Shown: positions 35,067-46,877 of the stretch, in pieces
Numbering within the stretch: position 1 is the first letter of the stretch
How the letters are laid out: each line of letters begins with the position of its first letter
The notes under the pieces: generated by a model
What the model saw: the letters and a program-made list of their open reading frames with translations, nothing else
What the model was told of the DNA's origin: nothing
Databases searched by the model: none
Position numbers and translations under genes: made by a program
NCBI GenBank assembly: GCA_033980235.1
Contig: CM067067.1
Coordinates: 25,297,603 to 25,361,602 of the forward strand
Direction of reading: 5' to 3'
Origin: Diadema setosum
Lineage: Eukaryota; Echinodermata; Echinoidea; Diadematoida; Diadematidae
Length of the DNA stretch: 64,000 nt

Positions 35067-35268
35067 AATTACCCCCTGGGCAATTACCCCGGACCCTTCC
35101 CCTGGCCCTAATCCTAATCCTAATCCTGAACCTAATCCTAACTATAACCCAAACTCCTAACCCTAACCCTAACCCTAACCCTAACCCTAACCCTAATCTT
35201 AACTCTAACCTTACCACTAACCAGTATTTAGGCAGGGGGTAATTGCCCTCTGGGGGTAATTGCCCGGA
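35067..35268. repeat. Interstitial telomere-like repeat between inverted GGGGTAATTGCC blocks
   Basis: Six perfect CCCTAA units at 35161-35196 lie inside degenerate CCTAAT/CCTAAC units (35107-35220). The left flank 35067-35093 has two AATTACCCC copies. The right flank 35233-35268 has the inverse GGGGGTAATTGCCCTC and GGGGGTAATTGCCCGGA. The symmetrical flanks suggest that the telomere-like array is part of a small mobile element rather than a chromosome-fusion scar. Confidence 0.85.
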
Positions 35269-35418
35269 TACGTTTTATTTTATCATGACATTATTGGTTA
35301 TGATGTATGTGTATGATTCCTAAGTCTCCCTATATTGCCTATGGTATTTATCTGCCATTCTTTTTCTTGCAATAGAAAGGTATCACATTCCAGATGTTGA
35401 CTGGCGGGGGAGGGAACA

Positions 35419-35548
35419 TACCAAATGTTCCACCCGAAGGGTTTGAAATGCTATTGAAGGAGGTTATAAGTCCCTCGACTTCGTCTCGGGACTTATAGCC
35501 TCCCGAAATAGCATTTCAAACCCTGAGGGTGGAACGTTTGGTACATGT
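35419..35548. mobile_element. Long hairpin element V
   Basis: A stem of about 60 bp pairs CATACCAAATGTTCCACCC with GGGTGGAACGTTTGGTACATG, and GTTATAAGTCCC with GGGACTTATAGC. The tip is TCGACTTCGTCTCG. The 35690-35715 region with two CCCATGGG-type motifs lies beside it. Confidence 0.85.
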
Positions 35549-35559
35549 TTCTGACAACA

Positions 35560-37300
35560 AAAGTCATCATCTACCGGGTCAAATCTGCTTTTGCACATTG
35601 TACGGAATAGGCAAATTTATCGTATCGATTGCATGAAAAATATGATCGTTCAATCGTTCGGTATCGTTTGTCATTTGTTACGTGAAAATGTTTTCCCATG
35701 GGGGAACATCACAAAAATGTTTTGCCCATGGGCGAATACAACCAATGTGCCTCCATCACGTGACTCTGTTTAGCCAATCACTAACCGGTATTTGACTAAC
35801 CCATTTAATATCATATGCGTGTCTCAGTGCTCTCTCTTGGTGTATGTGTCACACTTTACTTGATGCCATCTAAGCAGAGATGAAGTGCTGTAATACTATA
35901 AGGCAGCTCTCCCTACGCTTTATGAGATATAATGCATTACCTAGAAACCTCTTATGTGATTAACCTAAGAAATTGCATTACTTCACTGGCCCTGTGCGGT
36001 GGGCTAACCTTATTTCAGCGTTCTCCTGGGCAGTGATGCAAGGAATTAACCCTGAAAGGAATAAAGCTGTTGGGATAATCCTATTAGACAAGGAGCGAGC
36101 GGAGGGATGTCTGAAAGGAAAATATGGTCTTTTTTTTTTCCTTTTTTCTTTTTTTTTTCATTTACTTTTGTAAACTTTCTAGGTGTGTTCAGACTTAGGC
36201 TGTGTTTATACTTCCCCTTTTTGGGTCAAAATCAGCGGTTTGATATGTGTTTAGTTCAAAACACGGTTGCGTCCTTTCTCACTTTGATGTAAATGCCGTT
36301 TCAAAACATTGTTTCAAAACACAAGTATGTGCGTTTACGATCGGTGTTTCTGACTTATCATGTTTTACAGGAGAAAGATCACATATACGCCTTTAAATGA
36401 CGTCATCTCCATCGCCTTTCCGGTTCACGTGAAAATGCGTGCAAAAGTGCTACGCAATGTACAATCTGCAGGTGTTGATCCTTCATGCTCCCTGTCGGTT
36501 GTTACATTACTTTACTGTAGGCCTATACGTACACAATGCATGAAGAGCTCTCTACAATACAATCCGATTCTGTCAACAATTTGTCAATGTAAATACCTGC
36601 ATTTCTTATCATTGTCTACAATTCATACGTGTGTATTCAGAGTAAAATAATAGAAATGATATTAGACATGCTATGGAACGTGAGCAATGCACACACTCGG
36701 GCCAGAACTTCTGAAAAATTATTGTAGGTTAGGACACAATGTTCATGATCTTTCATTGTCATGTGAACAGAAAGATCAAGCATTTATATATCACAATAAT
36801 ATTTCAATAAGAAGTTTCATTTTTCTTTTCTAATGCAAATATCTGCTTCTTGATAACAGTCTACCTGACTACCCCCTCCCCCTTTCCTTCCTTTGCTTTC
36901 ATCAACATTGGGGTAGGCAATAATTATGTCTGCAGGTGTATCTACCAATTAGCTGTTACAAGCCACTGAATGGGGTGATTGACTCTGTCCTCACCTTCGC
37001 CCCACTCCACATCCAGGTTAAAAATTGCCCATTGAAACCAGCAGAAAGTGATGTTGAACTTATATAGAAAGGTAACCCTCTGGCCTGTCACAATGCTGGA
37101 AATGTGGATTTCTTTGCTCTTTCATCCCCTCCCCCAACATTCCCTAGACTTCTCCCTCACCTTTCACTACTTCCTCCTAAACCCTATTATCTTCCCATTG
37201 GAAAGGAGCAAGGGTGTAGGGAAGGGGTGCAAGAATTTGTTGTGGTTGCCCTTCTCCATGCAGGTACTGATTGAGTGCTTTCAATGGATAGCATAGCCCT
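35560..37300. other. Gene-free stretch
   Basis: No supported exon. It includes a T-rich tract at 36128-36170 and a CpG-containing part at 36300-36480. Confidence 0.35.
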
Positions 37301-37307
37301 GTATGTG

Positions 37308-37711
37308 GCTGTACAGTACTGGTTGAGGTGGGGATTCATGTTTTTTTATATTCCTACAGTGTGAGATAAGTGAGATAATGAGAAACCTCCTATGAAATAT
37401 GAAAGAGCATGTAATTTTAAGAAGGATTCAACGTTTATTTGATGAAATTTGGGTTTCAAATGGCTGAGATATCCCCCCCCCCCAAAAAAAGTGATAATGA
37501 TAGACTACAGGCCACGCCTTTTATTAGGATCTCTTTGTTTCACCTTGTTTTTGGATATCTTAGCCATTTCAAAACTGATTTTCATCAAATAAACTTTTGA
37601 TACCCCTAAGAATTGCATGCTCTTTGACATCTCATAGAGTGGTTTCCGAATATCTCGCAAAACGTTAAAAGCTAAATCCTCACCTCGACCAGAACTGTAC
37701 ACACCCTTAGC
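37308..37711. mobile_element. Palindromic MITE family E, copy E2
   Basis: GTACAGTACTGGTTGAGGTG at the left is mirrored by CCTCGACCAGAACTGTAC at the right. Arms contain AACCTCCTATGAAATATG and its inverse, and GATGAAATTTGGGTTTCAAA and its inverse. Confidence 0.9.
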
Positions 37712-37746
37712 CTTTAATATGCCAAACAAAGGATCCAGCAGGAAAG

Positions 37747-37818
37747 GGGGGGGGGGGAGAAAAAGAGATAGATAGAGAGAGAGAGAGGGGGGGGGGGAAC
37801 AAAAAAAAAGAGGGGGGG
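37747..37818. repeat. Purine tract with poly-G runs
   Basis: Alternating G-runs and GAGA repeats, producing a spurious Pro/Ser-rich minus-strand ORF. Confidence 0.9.
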
Positions 37819-38205
37819 TCATTGAGCAATGTTCCATCTAACTACTGCAGGTATAGAGTGGAGAAACTATTGCAAAGTGCTCTTGTGTTGCAGACAACAA
37901 TACATGTCACCTACGACTCGCAGTCTGTGTGCAACATGCTGATTTCTGGTATTACAAAGTAAATAAAGTCATTGATCAGGTGTAGCATTCCAGTCGGGGA
38001 GCTGTTCCTAAGGGTAGGAAGAATAAAATGGGGGATGGATTTCCACTGCTTGCAATGATCAACAGGGGACTGTGATATGATGCTGGATTCACACTCTATT
38101 GGGAATGACTGCATGACTGCAGTTGCCAGTTTGTTCAAAGAACCACAGCATTTTCATTGAGCCCACATGGTAACAGCATGCATTCTTGTGGTAAAGCTAT
38201 GGTTT

Positions 38206-39046
38206 TACTTAAAGGACAAGTTGACCTTTATTAACATAAGGATTAAGAGAATGTTGCACTATTAGTAGAACACATCATTGAAAGTTTGAGGAAAATCGGA
38301 CAATCCGTTCAAAAGTTATGAATTTTTGAAGTTCTTGTGCAGTCACCGCTGGATGAGAAGACTACTACAGTGTATGATGTCACATGCGTACAACAATATA
38401 AGGAAAATATAACGAGAATTTCACAAAATTTCATCTTTTGAAAAAAGTACACATTCCCTTGACTCGTTACTGACATATGTTATGGGTAATATTGTTCCCA
38501 CTGCCTTTAGAAAGAGGCAAGTCAAGTGCTCTTTTATTATGTGAAAAAAAGTGAAAATATGTGACCCGCTATACAACAAAAGATCCTAAAGTCGCTGACG
38601 GGTGAGCTGAGCATGGCCAAGAAAAAATTGTTATTTTCAGGCCTTTCCTTTGATCATTTAGCTTCGAAATTTCGGCAGATGATAGAAGATACATTAGACT
38701 ACAAAATTATGTTAAGAACAGAAATCCGAAAGTTTTGACAGATTTTGGTGATATGACTTCAAACTCGATTTTCTCAGCTCACCCGTCAGCGACTTTAGGA
38801 TCCTTTTGTTGTAGTGGGTCACATTATGTTGAATTTTCTTTACATTTTCTTTATACTATTGTACTCATATGACATCACGATCCTTAGTAGTCTCATAATC
38901 CAGCGGTTCCAACACAAAAATGTTAAAAATTCATAAATTTTGCATCGATTGTCCAATTTTCCTCAAACTTTCACTGATGTGTTCTACTAATATTGCTGCA
39001 TTTTCTCAATCCTTACGTTTATGAAGGTGAACTTGTCCTTTAAACA
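38206..39046. mobile_element. Palindromic element H (about 840 bp) with nested insertion
   Basis: Long inverted arms. AAAGGACAAGTTGACCTT at the left is mirrored by AAGGTGAACTTGTCCTTT at the right, followed by AACACATCATTGAAAGTTTG and its inverse, and CCGCTGGATGAGAAGACTAC and its inverse. The centre is occupied by a second palindrome (38560-38823). A half-copy lies at 715-896. Confidence 0.88.
38560..38823. mobile_element. Palindromic MITE nested in H
   Basis: TGTGACCCGCTATACAACAA and ACAACAAAAGGATCC... inverse ends. Both arms carry CCTAAAGTCGCTGACGGGTG and its perfect inverse, ending GTGGGTCACA. It lies near the axis of element H. Confidence 0.88.
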
Positions 39047-39049
39047 TCA

Positions 39050-40860
39050 AATGGAGGAAGCATGTTGTGCATTTTTTTTTTTCATGGGGAAAAGTTTTTG
39101 TTGAAAGGAATGCTACTGTTTGTTTACACTATTGTTATTAGTCAAGTCAGGTATGTATCAACCTTATACAAAATAAGTGGTGCATTAAGCCTGAATGTAA
39201 TTTTTAGATCAGAGTGGGAACTACGTCTGTGTCCCATGTGAAAGACATTGTGTCACAGGTTCTTTAGTTCTATTTTGCTTATATGAAAAGATCTTTAGCA
39301 AAGTGTTTTCTTCCTTTATTTCATGGCTGATCCACCAACAGGAATGCCACTGAAGAAGGATTTTTATCCATTGATACTTCTATGTGGAACTGTTACTTTT
39401 TTCTTGTGAATGCTGTTGTGACCTTGCGCTGAATGTTGTGTCAGACATACTGTGACATTACATGAGTTCTTTACAAATGAGCGTTTTTCTGTAGGAGATA
39501 CATAACAAACCTTTGAAGCAGTCCGAGCACATTCAGGCCGTATTGGTATCTGTGTTTGTTAGTGGTGGAAAGACTGAAGACCTGATTGTGATACCTCTCT
39601 GAGTAGCTTCAAAGCAATGAAGCTTGACCTGTGCTCCCTATGGGTCTGGCCGATTTGAGGGCTAGCTGTATGGCATCTGTCTCTGTTCCCAAGATATTGA
39701 AAGTTGGTGGTCAGTGTCCCTAGAGCAGGGCGTTCAGTGACCTGGTTCAGCCCTGAATATTTAATGAGGTCTTTTGGCTCATTGAAGAGTAAGAGTACAA
39801 TTCAATAGGGAGCAAACCACAACAGATATGTGTTTATATACTCTCTGCCAACCTCCACTACAGCTTATATCCCTTGGAGTGAGGGATTGATGCACGTAGA
39901 ATTGTGTAGCAAAGTGCTGAATCCTATTCTTGTGTCTTGATTTCAATATTTATATTACAAGCAGAAATGACCAAAGTTAGAAACAAGGGAACAAAATGAA
40001 GCTTTAGTTTCAAGAAGGTCAAGCAACATAAAAATAGGGACTGTTTCGAAAAACACCTACCCACTTCACTGCTTTCAAGAGAGGAAGAAAAAAAAAGGAA
40101 GAGAAATTCTGCCATGTGTGAAATATGTCATGTGTATCAGAAAGAATGTTATAGTGTTGGGGGCATTGCAGTGTTAGTAATATTACTATTTTTTCTATCC
40201 TAGTGTAATTTGTTGTTACTTTTTCACTAACTCATGTAAGTCCTCACAAATGTTCTAAAGTTGACGTGAATGAGTTAGACAAATAGTGACAGTTTGAGAA
40301 ACAAAGGGTACAAATAATGTCTATTTGCATATAAAGCATTTGCAGCTTGTTCTAATGCATTGATTACTTCATGAGTGGATCTGTATTCCATATCTTTTTT
40401 TTTTTCTAGTGTTAGCATTTCAGATTTATTAGGTAGCCTGCTCTGGACAACCCAGTTGGCAAGTAAGCCACCAGAGTCTTGTCAACTCTTTGAGATAGTC
40501 CGGAGTATCCTCAGGTTTGGATTCTGAGGGGAATGATCATCTTTTTTTTGTGTGTGCATGCAGGTCATTTGATTCTTATTCATAAAGAAACTTCCTCCAC
40601 AAGAATGAAAAGTATGCATCCTGAATTTGTAAATGGTCATGTATGTGTAGTGGTGTGCAAAATTAGTTTTATGAATGTGTATTAAAGGTAACACTCCCCT
40701 GTCTACATTACATAATGTCCCAATTCCTTTGTCATATATTTGACATGGAGTCACAGAACAGTGGAATAGTTTAGGAGATGGACATTGCTTTAATTCTTCC
40801 ATTGCTAATATCGAAAGTCTGCAAGAAAGTTTGTCTTTTTGTGTGGGAAGAGTTCAACCA
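39050..40860. other. Gene-free stretch
   Basis: AT-rich with poly-T/A tracts. No supported exon or palindromic element was seen. Confidence 0.3.
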
Positions 40861-40863
40861 CAG

Positions 40864-41043
40864 CGTATAATAATGACTGGAGCCCTTCTCCCAGTTCCTC
40901 GTTCTGTAGACAAAGGAAAACAAACATGTTACCCAATGAAACGGAACAGATATCTTCCCATTGTCGACGGTGGTGATAGCCAGCTAAGTATAGTGCCGGA
41001 GCAGGAAGGATGTAATACCATTATTGTTGATATATACCTTCAG
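40864..41043 (+). CDS. Candidate coding exon, unidentified gene
   Basis: Sixty codons in phase 0 at both ends lie between an acceptor-like AACCACAG and a donor-like CAG-GTGTCT. The translation contains MTGALLPVPRSVDKGKQTC, PMKRNRYLPIVDGGDSQLSI and PEQEGCNTIIVDIYLQ, which looks like real protein and is not repeat-derived. Splicing to the 43024-43089 segment keeps the frame. No domain is recognised and the donor is weak. Confidence 0.3.
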
Positions 41044-41070
41044 GTGTCTTTGAATTTGATATTTAAGTAG

Positions 41071-43010
41071 ATTGTTTGTTTTTGTTTCTAATTTGTGTTG
41101 AATGAGAGGAGGCTTTAATTGTATCATTGGAGGTCTGGAGGCCTAGATCAAATGCTGAGGTGCGACCTTGTTTAGACTTGGACACATCCTCTCTCAAACA
41201 TGACATGACGTACATAAAAAGGTTGCCTGGTTTTTGCAGGAATGATATTACCTGGAGCGTGAAGGTTCTCTATCTGTGAATCTTGTCTCGGTGAAGGTAT
41301 GCGTGCACGATGACTCGGTAACACACCGTCTCTGGTGACATTGTACAATCAGATTTACATAGCGAGTCGTGATGGAATGTCATTTTGATATGTGCTGTCA
41401 TTCTGTCTTGAATTGGGAGGACAGGTCAGAGCAAAGGCAGTGTTGTCATGTTTCACGAGATTCTATGTGATTGGACTGTTTCTCAGGAATCGTTAGCATG
41501 AGTTCTGGTGGATAGTAAAAGTTATCAGCCTCAAAACTGAGCCTCAAAATTTATACTTAACAGAGTACAGAAGTGATTAAGGATCAGAAATGTGTGAGTA
41601 CAGTCACTGAGATTTGTAATTATTTAAATTGAATATTTGGACATTGATGTTAAAAATGTATGACCCGAATATGTTCAGACTGTAGTCCCTCATTGAGCTG
41701 TTCTATAACAAGCTGAAGAATATAGGCTACCTTTTTGAAGTTAACCTCTGTCTAAGAAGTGTTTTCATTTCCATATAAATGACAGTGTTGACATTGAATA
41801 ATTACCAGGCATCTTATCCCACATGTGTATGCGCTTTAAAAGTTTACCATTGCATATCAGCAGTGAATAATGTGTCAGGGCCGACACACTCCCTGTAAAA
41901 TGTGTGCTCTGCTTCAATAATCTACTCTGTGACGATGACGACCAATAATAGGGTGAGATTGGTGTCCCAAGGATCTGGTTGTTTTTGAGCTGAACCTGCT
42001 TGCAGCATGGCCCATCTAAACATTCTTTCTGCCCCATTATTGATAGCTCGAGAGAGTTGCATAGAAGGAGCATGATGGGAAAAGGACAAAGTGCAACCCA
42101 GCAAGACGCGAATTGTTTCCCTCAGCGATGCCCTTTGGTCTGGAGCAGGTTGTGGTATAGTCCTCCTTCCTTTACTCCCAAGTACCCTAGCCTCTATTTC
42201 CCTCAAGTTTTTCTATGATGGCCATTAGCAATTTTTGTCTTAATGTGAATTTGCATACCTGTGCAAGTTTGCTTTAGTAAATAGAGGAAAATCAAGAATT
42301 TAAAATAGTAAAACTGAAGTCAGAATTTGGCTCAAAGGAGAAAGTTTTTCAGTTCTCAAGTTTCATGTTAATTTGTTCTTGATGATGATATTGGCCAAAT
42401 AACATAATTTGTATGATAGATGAAGCAATATTACAGGCTCACAACCCTCCCATTTGCCTTGTTCATGACATTCTCTCAAGAATTGTGATTTTGGTTGATA
42501 ATTTAGCAACTACAACCACATCCCCCTTAAACTCTTAATTCCATAATTTCTAGATTATGAAAGCACTTGTAATTTTGATACGAAAGATATGAACAGATTA
42601 TTTAATTGCAACAAAAAAGAAGAAAAAAATCATGTACATATAAGATTTGTGTCTCTGAAGAAAATCTCAGATGGAAAAGAATGCACAAAATGTGGAGTTG
42701 TTCTTTTGAAAATGCTTATAAAATGGCTTTTTAAGGGCACTCGTGTTGCTTTCGATTGCCAGAGTGACAAGTGTCTTTTCTTTGTCCTGAAACAAGAGAT
42801 AAGTCTATAGGACCGATATTTTGTTAGCCAGCTATTAATGTCTCTGATAGACTTTGAAAACAGGAAAGACTTGTGTAATAAGACAAGATTTCCGTCATTA
42901 GGATGTGGTATTTTGTGCTGATTGGATGAAGGAAGGGGAATGACTCAGTATGCGATTTACAAGAAAACCCTGCTGAATAAATATTGACTTTTGGTCGTGT
43001 TTGAGACCAT
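41071..43010. other. Gene-free stretch, possibly intronic
   Basis: No clear exon between the two candidate exons. No palindromic element recognised. Confidence 0.3.
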
Positions 43011-43023
43011 TGTTGTATTTCAG

Positions 43024-43089
43024 CACCATGCATCGCAAGAACCTGTGCAAGTACAGGACAAGATTGCTGCCATAATTGCACAGAGTCAG
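43024..43089 (+). CDS. Candidate coding exon, unidentified gene
   Basis: Twenty-two codons (including SQEPVQVQDKIAAIIAQSQ) lie between a good acceptor GTTGTATTTCAG and a donor GTGAAG at 43090, phase 0 at both ends. Read through, the frame ends at TGA after a further 11 codons, so it could also be a last exon. Family unknown. The ORF on the opposite strand is a shadow. Confidence 0.35.
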
Positions 43090-43624
43090 GTGAAGCGTGT
43101 TGGCACAGGTTTTGGGGATGCATGAATATTCTTATTAATGCTCGGGATCAATATGGAAGGCTTGTTCTTACTTCTTCTGATGACAGGAGCAACCCTAAGG
43201 AAGAGTGAATAGAGTTTCAAGGTGAAGTACACTACTGTTGAAGACCAAACATAGTTTCAATTGTGAAACATTGTTTAAAACAACTAAGTGTATAGGTTTT
43301 ATAGTGCAAGATGTCATCTTTCGATGCCATTATGTTTTTGATCGCGTGGACAAGCATTACAGTCCAACCTCAATTATTGGGCCATGTTGGGACTGCTTGA
43401 CAGCCATCCTGATAAGTTATATTACTGGATAAGCATGATAAAGTGAGATATGCTCCAGCACAGTACTTACTAGCAAGTTGTGTTGAACGTGTACACAAGG
43501 CATTGTGCCTGATTACTGTGATGATTTGCACAATATTTTCATGTCACATTATTTGAGGTGGAAATAGACTGTAATATGAGTAAAATACCTCTTCTGTGTG
43601 TCTGCTTCTTTGAGTTGGCTGGTT

Positions 43625-44014
43625 TTAAAGGGACTGTACAGTATTGGTTAAGGTGGGGATTCATGTTTTGAATATTCTTAAGTGAGATAATGAGAAACCT
43701 CTTATGAAATATGAAAGAGCATGTAATTTTTAGAAGGATTCAATGTTTATTTGATGAAAATTGGATTTCAAATGGCCGAGATATCCAAAAAAGTGATAAT
43801 AATAAAAGGCGACAGGCCATGCCTTTTATTAGGTTCTCTTTGTTTCACTTTGTTTTTGGATATCTCAGCCATTTCAAACCGATTTTCATCAAATAAACTT
43901 TGATACCCCTTAGAATTGCATGCTCTTTGACATCTCATAGAGTGGTTTCTGAACATCTCGCAAAACGTTAAAAGCTAAATTTTCACCTCCACCAGAACTG
44001 TACACACCCTTTAA
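43625..44014. mobile_element. Palindromic MITE family E, copy E3 (reference copy)
   Basis: The best preserved copy: TTAAAGGGACTGTACAGTAT at the left, and ACTGTACACACCCTTTAA at the right. The arms share GTGAGATAATGAGAAACCTC, ATGAAAATTGGATTTCAAAT and CGAGATATCCAAAAA with their inverses. The centre is AAAAGGCGACAGGCCATGCC. The element is non-coding, and mirror ORFs across all copies come from the palindrome. Confidence 0.92.
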
Positions 44015-44810
44015 GGTCTCTCTTTCTCTCTTCCATCTCCCTCATCAAACCTTCAGCCAAGTTGTATATATTTCCTTCCAGTGACGGCATTTTGAATGAT
44101 GTCATTTTGTCATAGTGATCGCTTTTTATGCCCCAACTGTCTTAGGTCTTATCATTTGCTGAAGAATTACCATTTTGTAATTGATTCTAGTATAGTTTCC
44201 AATGACTGAAAGCCAATGAAAACCAATGAAAATGCAAAGATAGTCATGTATCAGCCCATGCCCTACTGATCCAGAGATCAGAATGAGGATGTTCAGATGA
44301 ACTCTGCATACTAAAATCATCAACAAGATTGTACCCTTAAGGGACATGCATGCAAATGCAAGGTTAGCTATCCAGCAATAGTTTGATGTAACTTACATGT
44401 AGCTAATTGATCAGTATGGACTTTTCACAGTTTTGATTTATGAACATACATGACAAATTTAGAATTTGTGGTAGAAAGCTGTATTTTAAGGGGAAGAAAA
44501 TTCATCCTAGGCAAGAAACACAGCTAGAGCAGGAGAAATTTTGCTCAAGCCAGCGTGGAGAGTAGAAAATTTCGAGAAAATGACCTCAAGGAGGGAAATT
44601 TCTCACTAAAAGCACCAGAGAGAGTTGAAGTCTTTTCTTTTGATTCATTGCAAGTCCTTCAGGCTGGAAAAGGCCTGTATGACTTGTATTTTAACCCTCT
44701 CAGGACCAATGCTGCAAAATACCATTGACATTGTATTTGACAGTGATACCAGTAGTAATGAGGGGGTAGTTTAATACTTGTCTGCACTGGGCTGTCTAAA
44801 GGTTTTGTCC

Positions 44811-44821
44811 CCCCCCCCCCC
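44811..44821 (+). repeat. Poly-C run
   Basis: C homopolymer continuous with a short CCCC context, in gene-free DNA. Confidence 0.85.
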
Positions 44822-45439
44822 TATTTTTTACCATCATTAAAGTTTCCATCAAATTTTATTGAAAGTTGACAAGTGTTTTGAGGGGAGCATAGGGAAAGTG
44901 TTGATTCAAATTGCATGTGATCAAATATTAGGTAGTGTTGAGAAATTCCTACAACATTATTTCTATGTTGTCAAAAAACCCCCCAAAATTCTAAGCACAG
45001 GAAATAAGATAGTTTGATTCACATGCGTCTGTTTGATCTTTACATTATTACTTTAGATTCCAGGTTGCTGAAGTTATAGCAAGCCAATATGCCTAGTTAT
45101 TTTATGAGAAAAGATTTTTCAGTGGTTTCCATGTGAACACTATGACTTGAAAAAGGATGTGTTCATTTTGGATCTTGTATTGTGAACACATTGTTCAGTT
45201 GAGATAGCACAGATCAAATCCCAAAATAAGAATATCAAGTCAAAAGCCCAAATATATTGTGGATTTGTAAAATTCTCATTATGAAAATATTCTACAGATT
45301 CATTCTCTAACTTAAAATCTTGTAGAAAATTACAACTACGTTCATTGATGTTTACTTTGCAGTGGATCCATTCTGTTGTTTTCTTGGATATCATAGACCA
45401 GTCATATGATAGCAACACACAAGTAGAGAGCAGTAACCA

Positions 45440-45458
45440 GGGGGGGGGGGGGGGGGGG
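45440..45458 (+). repeat. Poly-G run (19)
   Basis: Long G homopolymer about 300 bp upstream of the first receptor exon. Confidence 0.95.
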
Positions 45459-45687
45459 ACACTTGCAAGGGTGTTTAGGATGATGTATGACAAAAGATAA
45501 TTGATATTTGAGTTACTTTAACACAAAAGTTTCCAACTGTCTCCATCTTTGTCAGAAAACTTACTTTCTTGAATTACTTGAAGTCTCCTGTGAAACGTTA
45601 GAAACTACAGTCATGAATAACTTATTGCAGCCTGTATGTGGAATGTGGAAGCATTCATGTGTTTATCTTTGTTTTGTCTGTTCGCAG

Positions 45688-45762
45688 ACGCACACCCCCG
45701 TTGAAATGATGACGCGGCCAGGCTAAAGGGAAGGAGGAAAGAGAGGCACCGAGACTGGAATC
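45688..45762 (+). other. 5' UTR part of receptor exon 1 with short upstream ORF
   Basis: TTTGTTTTGTCTGTTCGCAG ends at 45687 and looks like a 3' splice site, so a further non-coding exon probably lies upstream. Before the chosen start is a six-codon upstream ORF (ATGATGACGCGGCCAGGCTAA, 45706-45726), which could dampen translation. Confidence 0.5.
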
Positions 45763-45836
45763 ATGGCTGGGTTGGTGAGGAGCCCCTGGCAGTGCACTCT
45801 GCTGGCCTTCATCATCGTCTGCACCACATCCTATGT
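45763..45836 (+). CDS. Multi-EGF receptor, exon 1: signal peptide
   Basis: Start ATG in a strong context (A at -3, G at +4). It encodes MAGLVRSPWQCTLLAFIIVC and TTSY plus two bases of a valine codon. This is a basic n-region, a hydrophobic core and small residues, typical of a cleaved signal peptide. The exon ends at donor GTGAGT (45837), phase 2. In-frame read-through would stop at once (TGA). Phase 2 fits exon 2 at 46655. That phase match and the signal peptide are the reasons for assigning it to the receptor gene. Confidence 0.75.
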
Positions 45837-46119
45837 GTGAGTGATGATACCCTTTAATAAGCACCTACCTGAGAGGTTGTTATGGAGCTTTTGCTGACAG
45901 TGTTGACCACATCATGAAAGGATAAGTGCTCAGTAACTTTCCCAGCATTTGCTTGAGTTTTATCAAACAATGGTGGTCATGTGTTTTTGGAGGTGTGTTT
46001 TTGGAGGTTGAATTACAGAGATAGGGATCACATGAATTGATGAATAATAAATGATAATAATTGATACAGGCAAAGAAATGCAGCAAATACACAAAAGGAC
46101 AATAGGGAAAAGGGTTTAA

Positions 46120-46146
46120 ATGTGTGTGTGTGTGTGGGGGGGGGGA
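46120..46146 (+). repeat. (TG)n and poly-G run
   Basis: Simple repeat in the first receptor intron. Confidence 0.9.
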
Positions 46147-46654
46147 GGTAAGAACTCGGGGAAACGGTTCAAATGTCAGCCTTTTATTATCATCAAACAG
46201 CTATCGATTGTGCAGCTTTTTTTTTTTTTTGCCCATCTTTCAGATCATGTAAGGAGTTACCTTTACACAAATGCACCTTTAGTCATGAAACTTTACAGTA
46301 TTCATAGTTTTGTCACATGTGAGCACAGTTAGACTAGAGAAAATGAGATATGTCTTTAGGCATGGTACTATGCTGATTTTTCATTTCGTGAATGTATTCC
46401 TGCAGAGCACAAGCAGCTACCACATACTTACCAACTAGTAAGATTTTATCAGATTCAGTAAGATTTTTTACATTAAAAATAGCAAAATTAGATTTTCTGT
46501 CAGAGAAATCAGATTTTAAAAAAATATTTAGATATACCTTTCATGTGTATTTTCTGAAGATTTGACCGAAAGTAAGATTTTTAACTTCAGTTTGCATATA
46601 AAATAAGATTTTTGCAATCCACGAGTAAGGTATTTCATCTTGAAATGTTGGCAG

Positions 46655-46719
46655 GTATGCTACCATGGAATGCCACAGTATCGTCAGGGCAGGACATAGG
46701 TGTAGATGGCCAGACGAAG
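46655..46719 (+). CDS. Multi-EGF receptor, exon 2
   Basis: A 65-bp exon between TGTTGGCAG and a GTGAGA donor. Entering in phase 2 from exon 1 and leaving in phase 1, it reads VYATMECHSIVRAGHRCRWP and DE, then a glycine completed by exon 3 (GFECHC). Both phases fit exactly with no stop. The cysteines (ECHS, RCRW) would begin the first EGF-like module. It is short, so the call rests on splice phase and context. An additional or alternative exon in the 3.1-kb intron cannot be excluded. Confidence 0.65.
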
Positions 46720-46877
46720 GTGAGAAACCACACACATGCCAATGCAAATATTTTGCTGGCATTGGTATGTGCGTAAAGTTTTGGTAACCCATCTGTATCA
46801 TGCAGTGTATATCTGTTTGTGTGAACAATAATTGTATGTTTGTTGTTGTGATTTGTTTTGATATTTTATTTTAGTTT

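Noticed and set aside
35107..35220. Chromosome end or head-to-head telomere fusion
   Set aside because: Only six perfect units, a single orientation, and inverted non-telomeric flanks. A mobile-element origin fits better.
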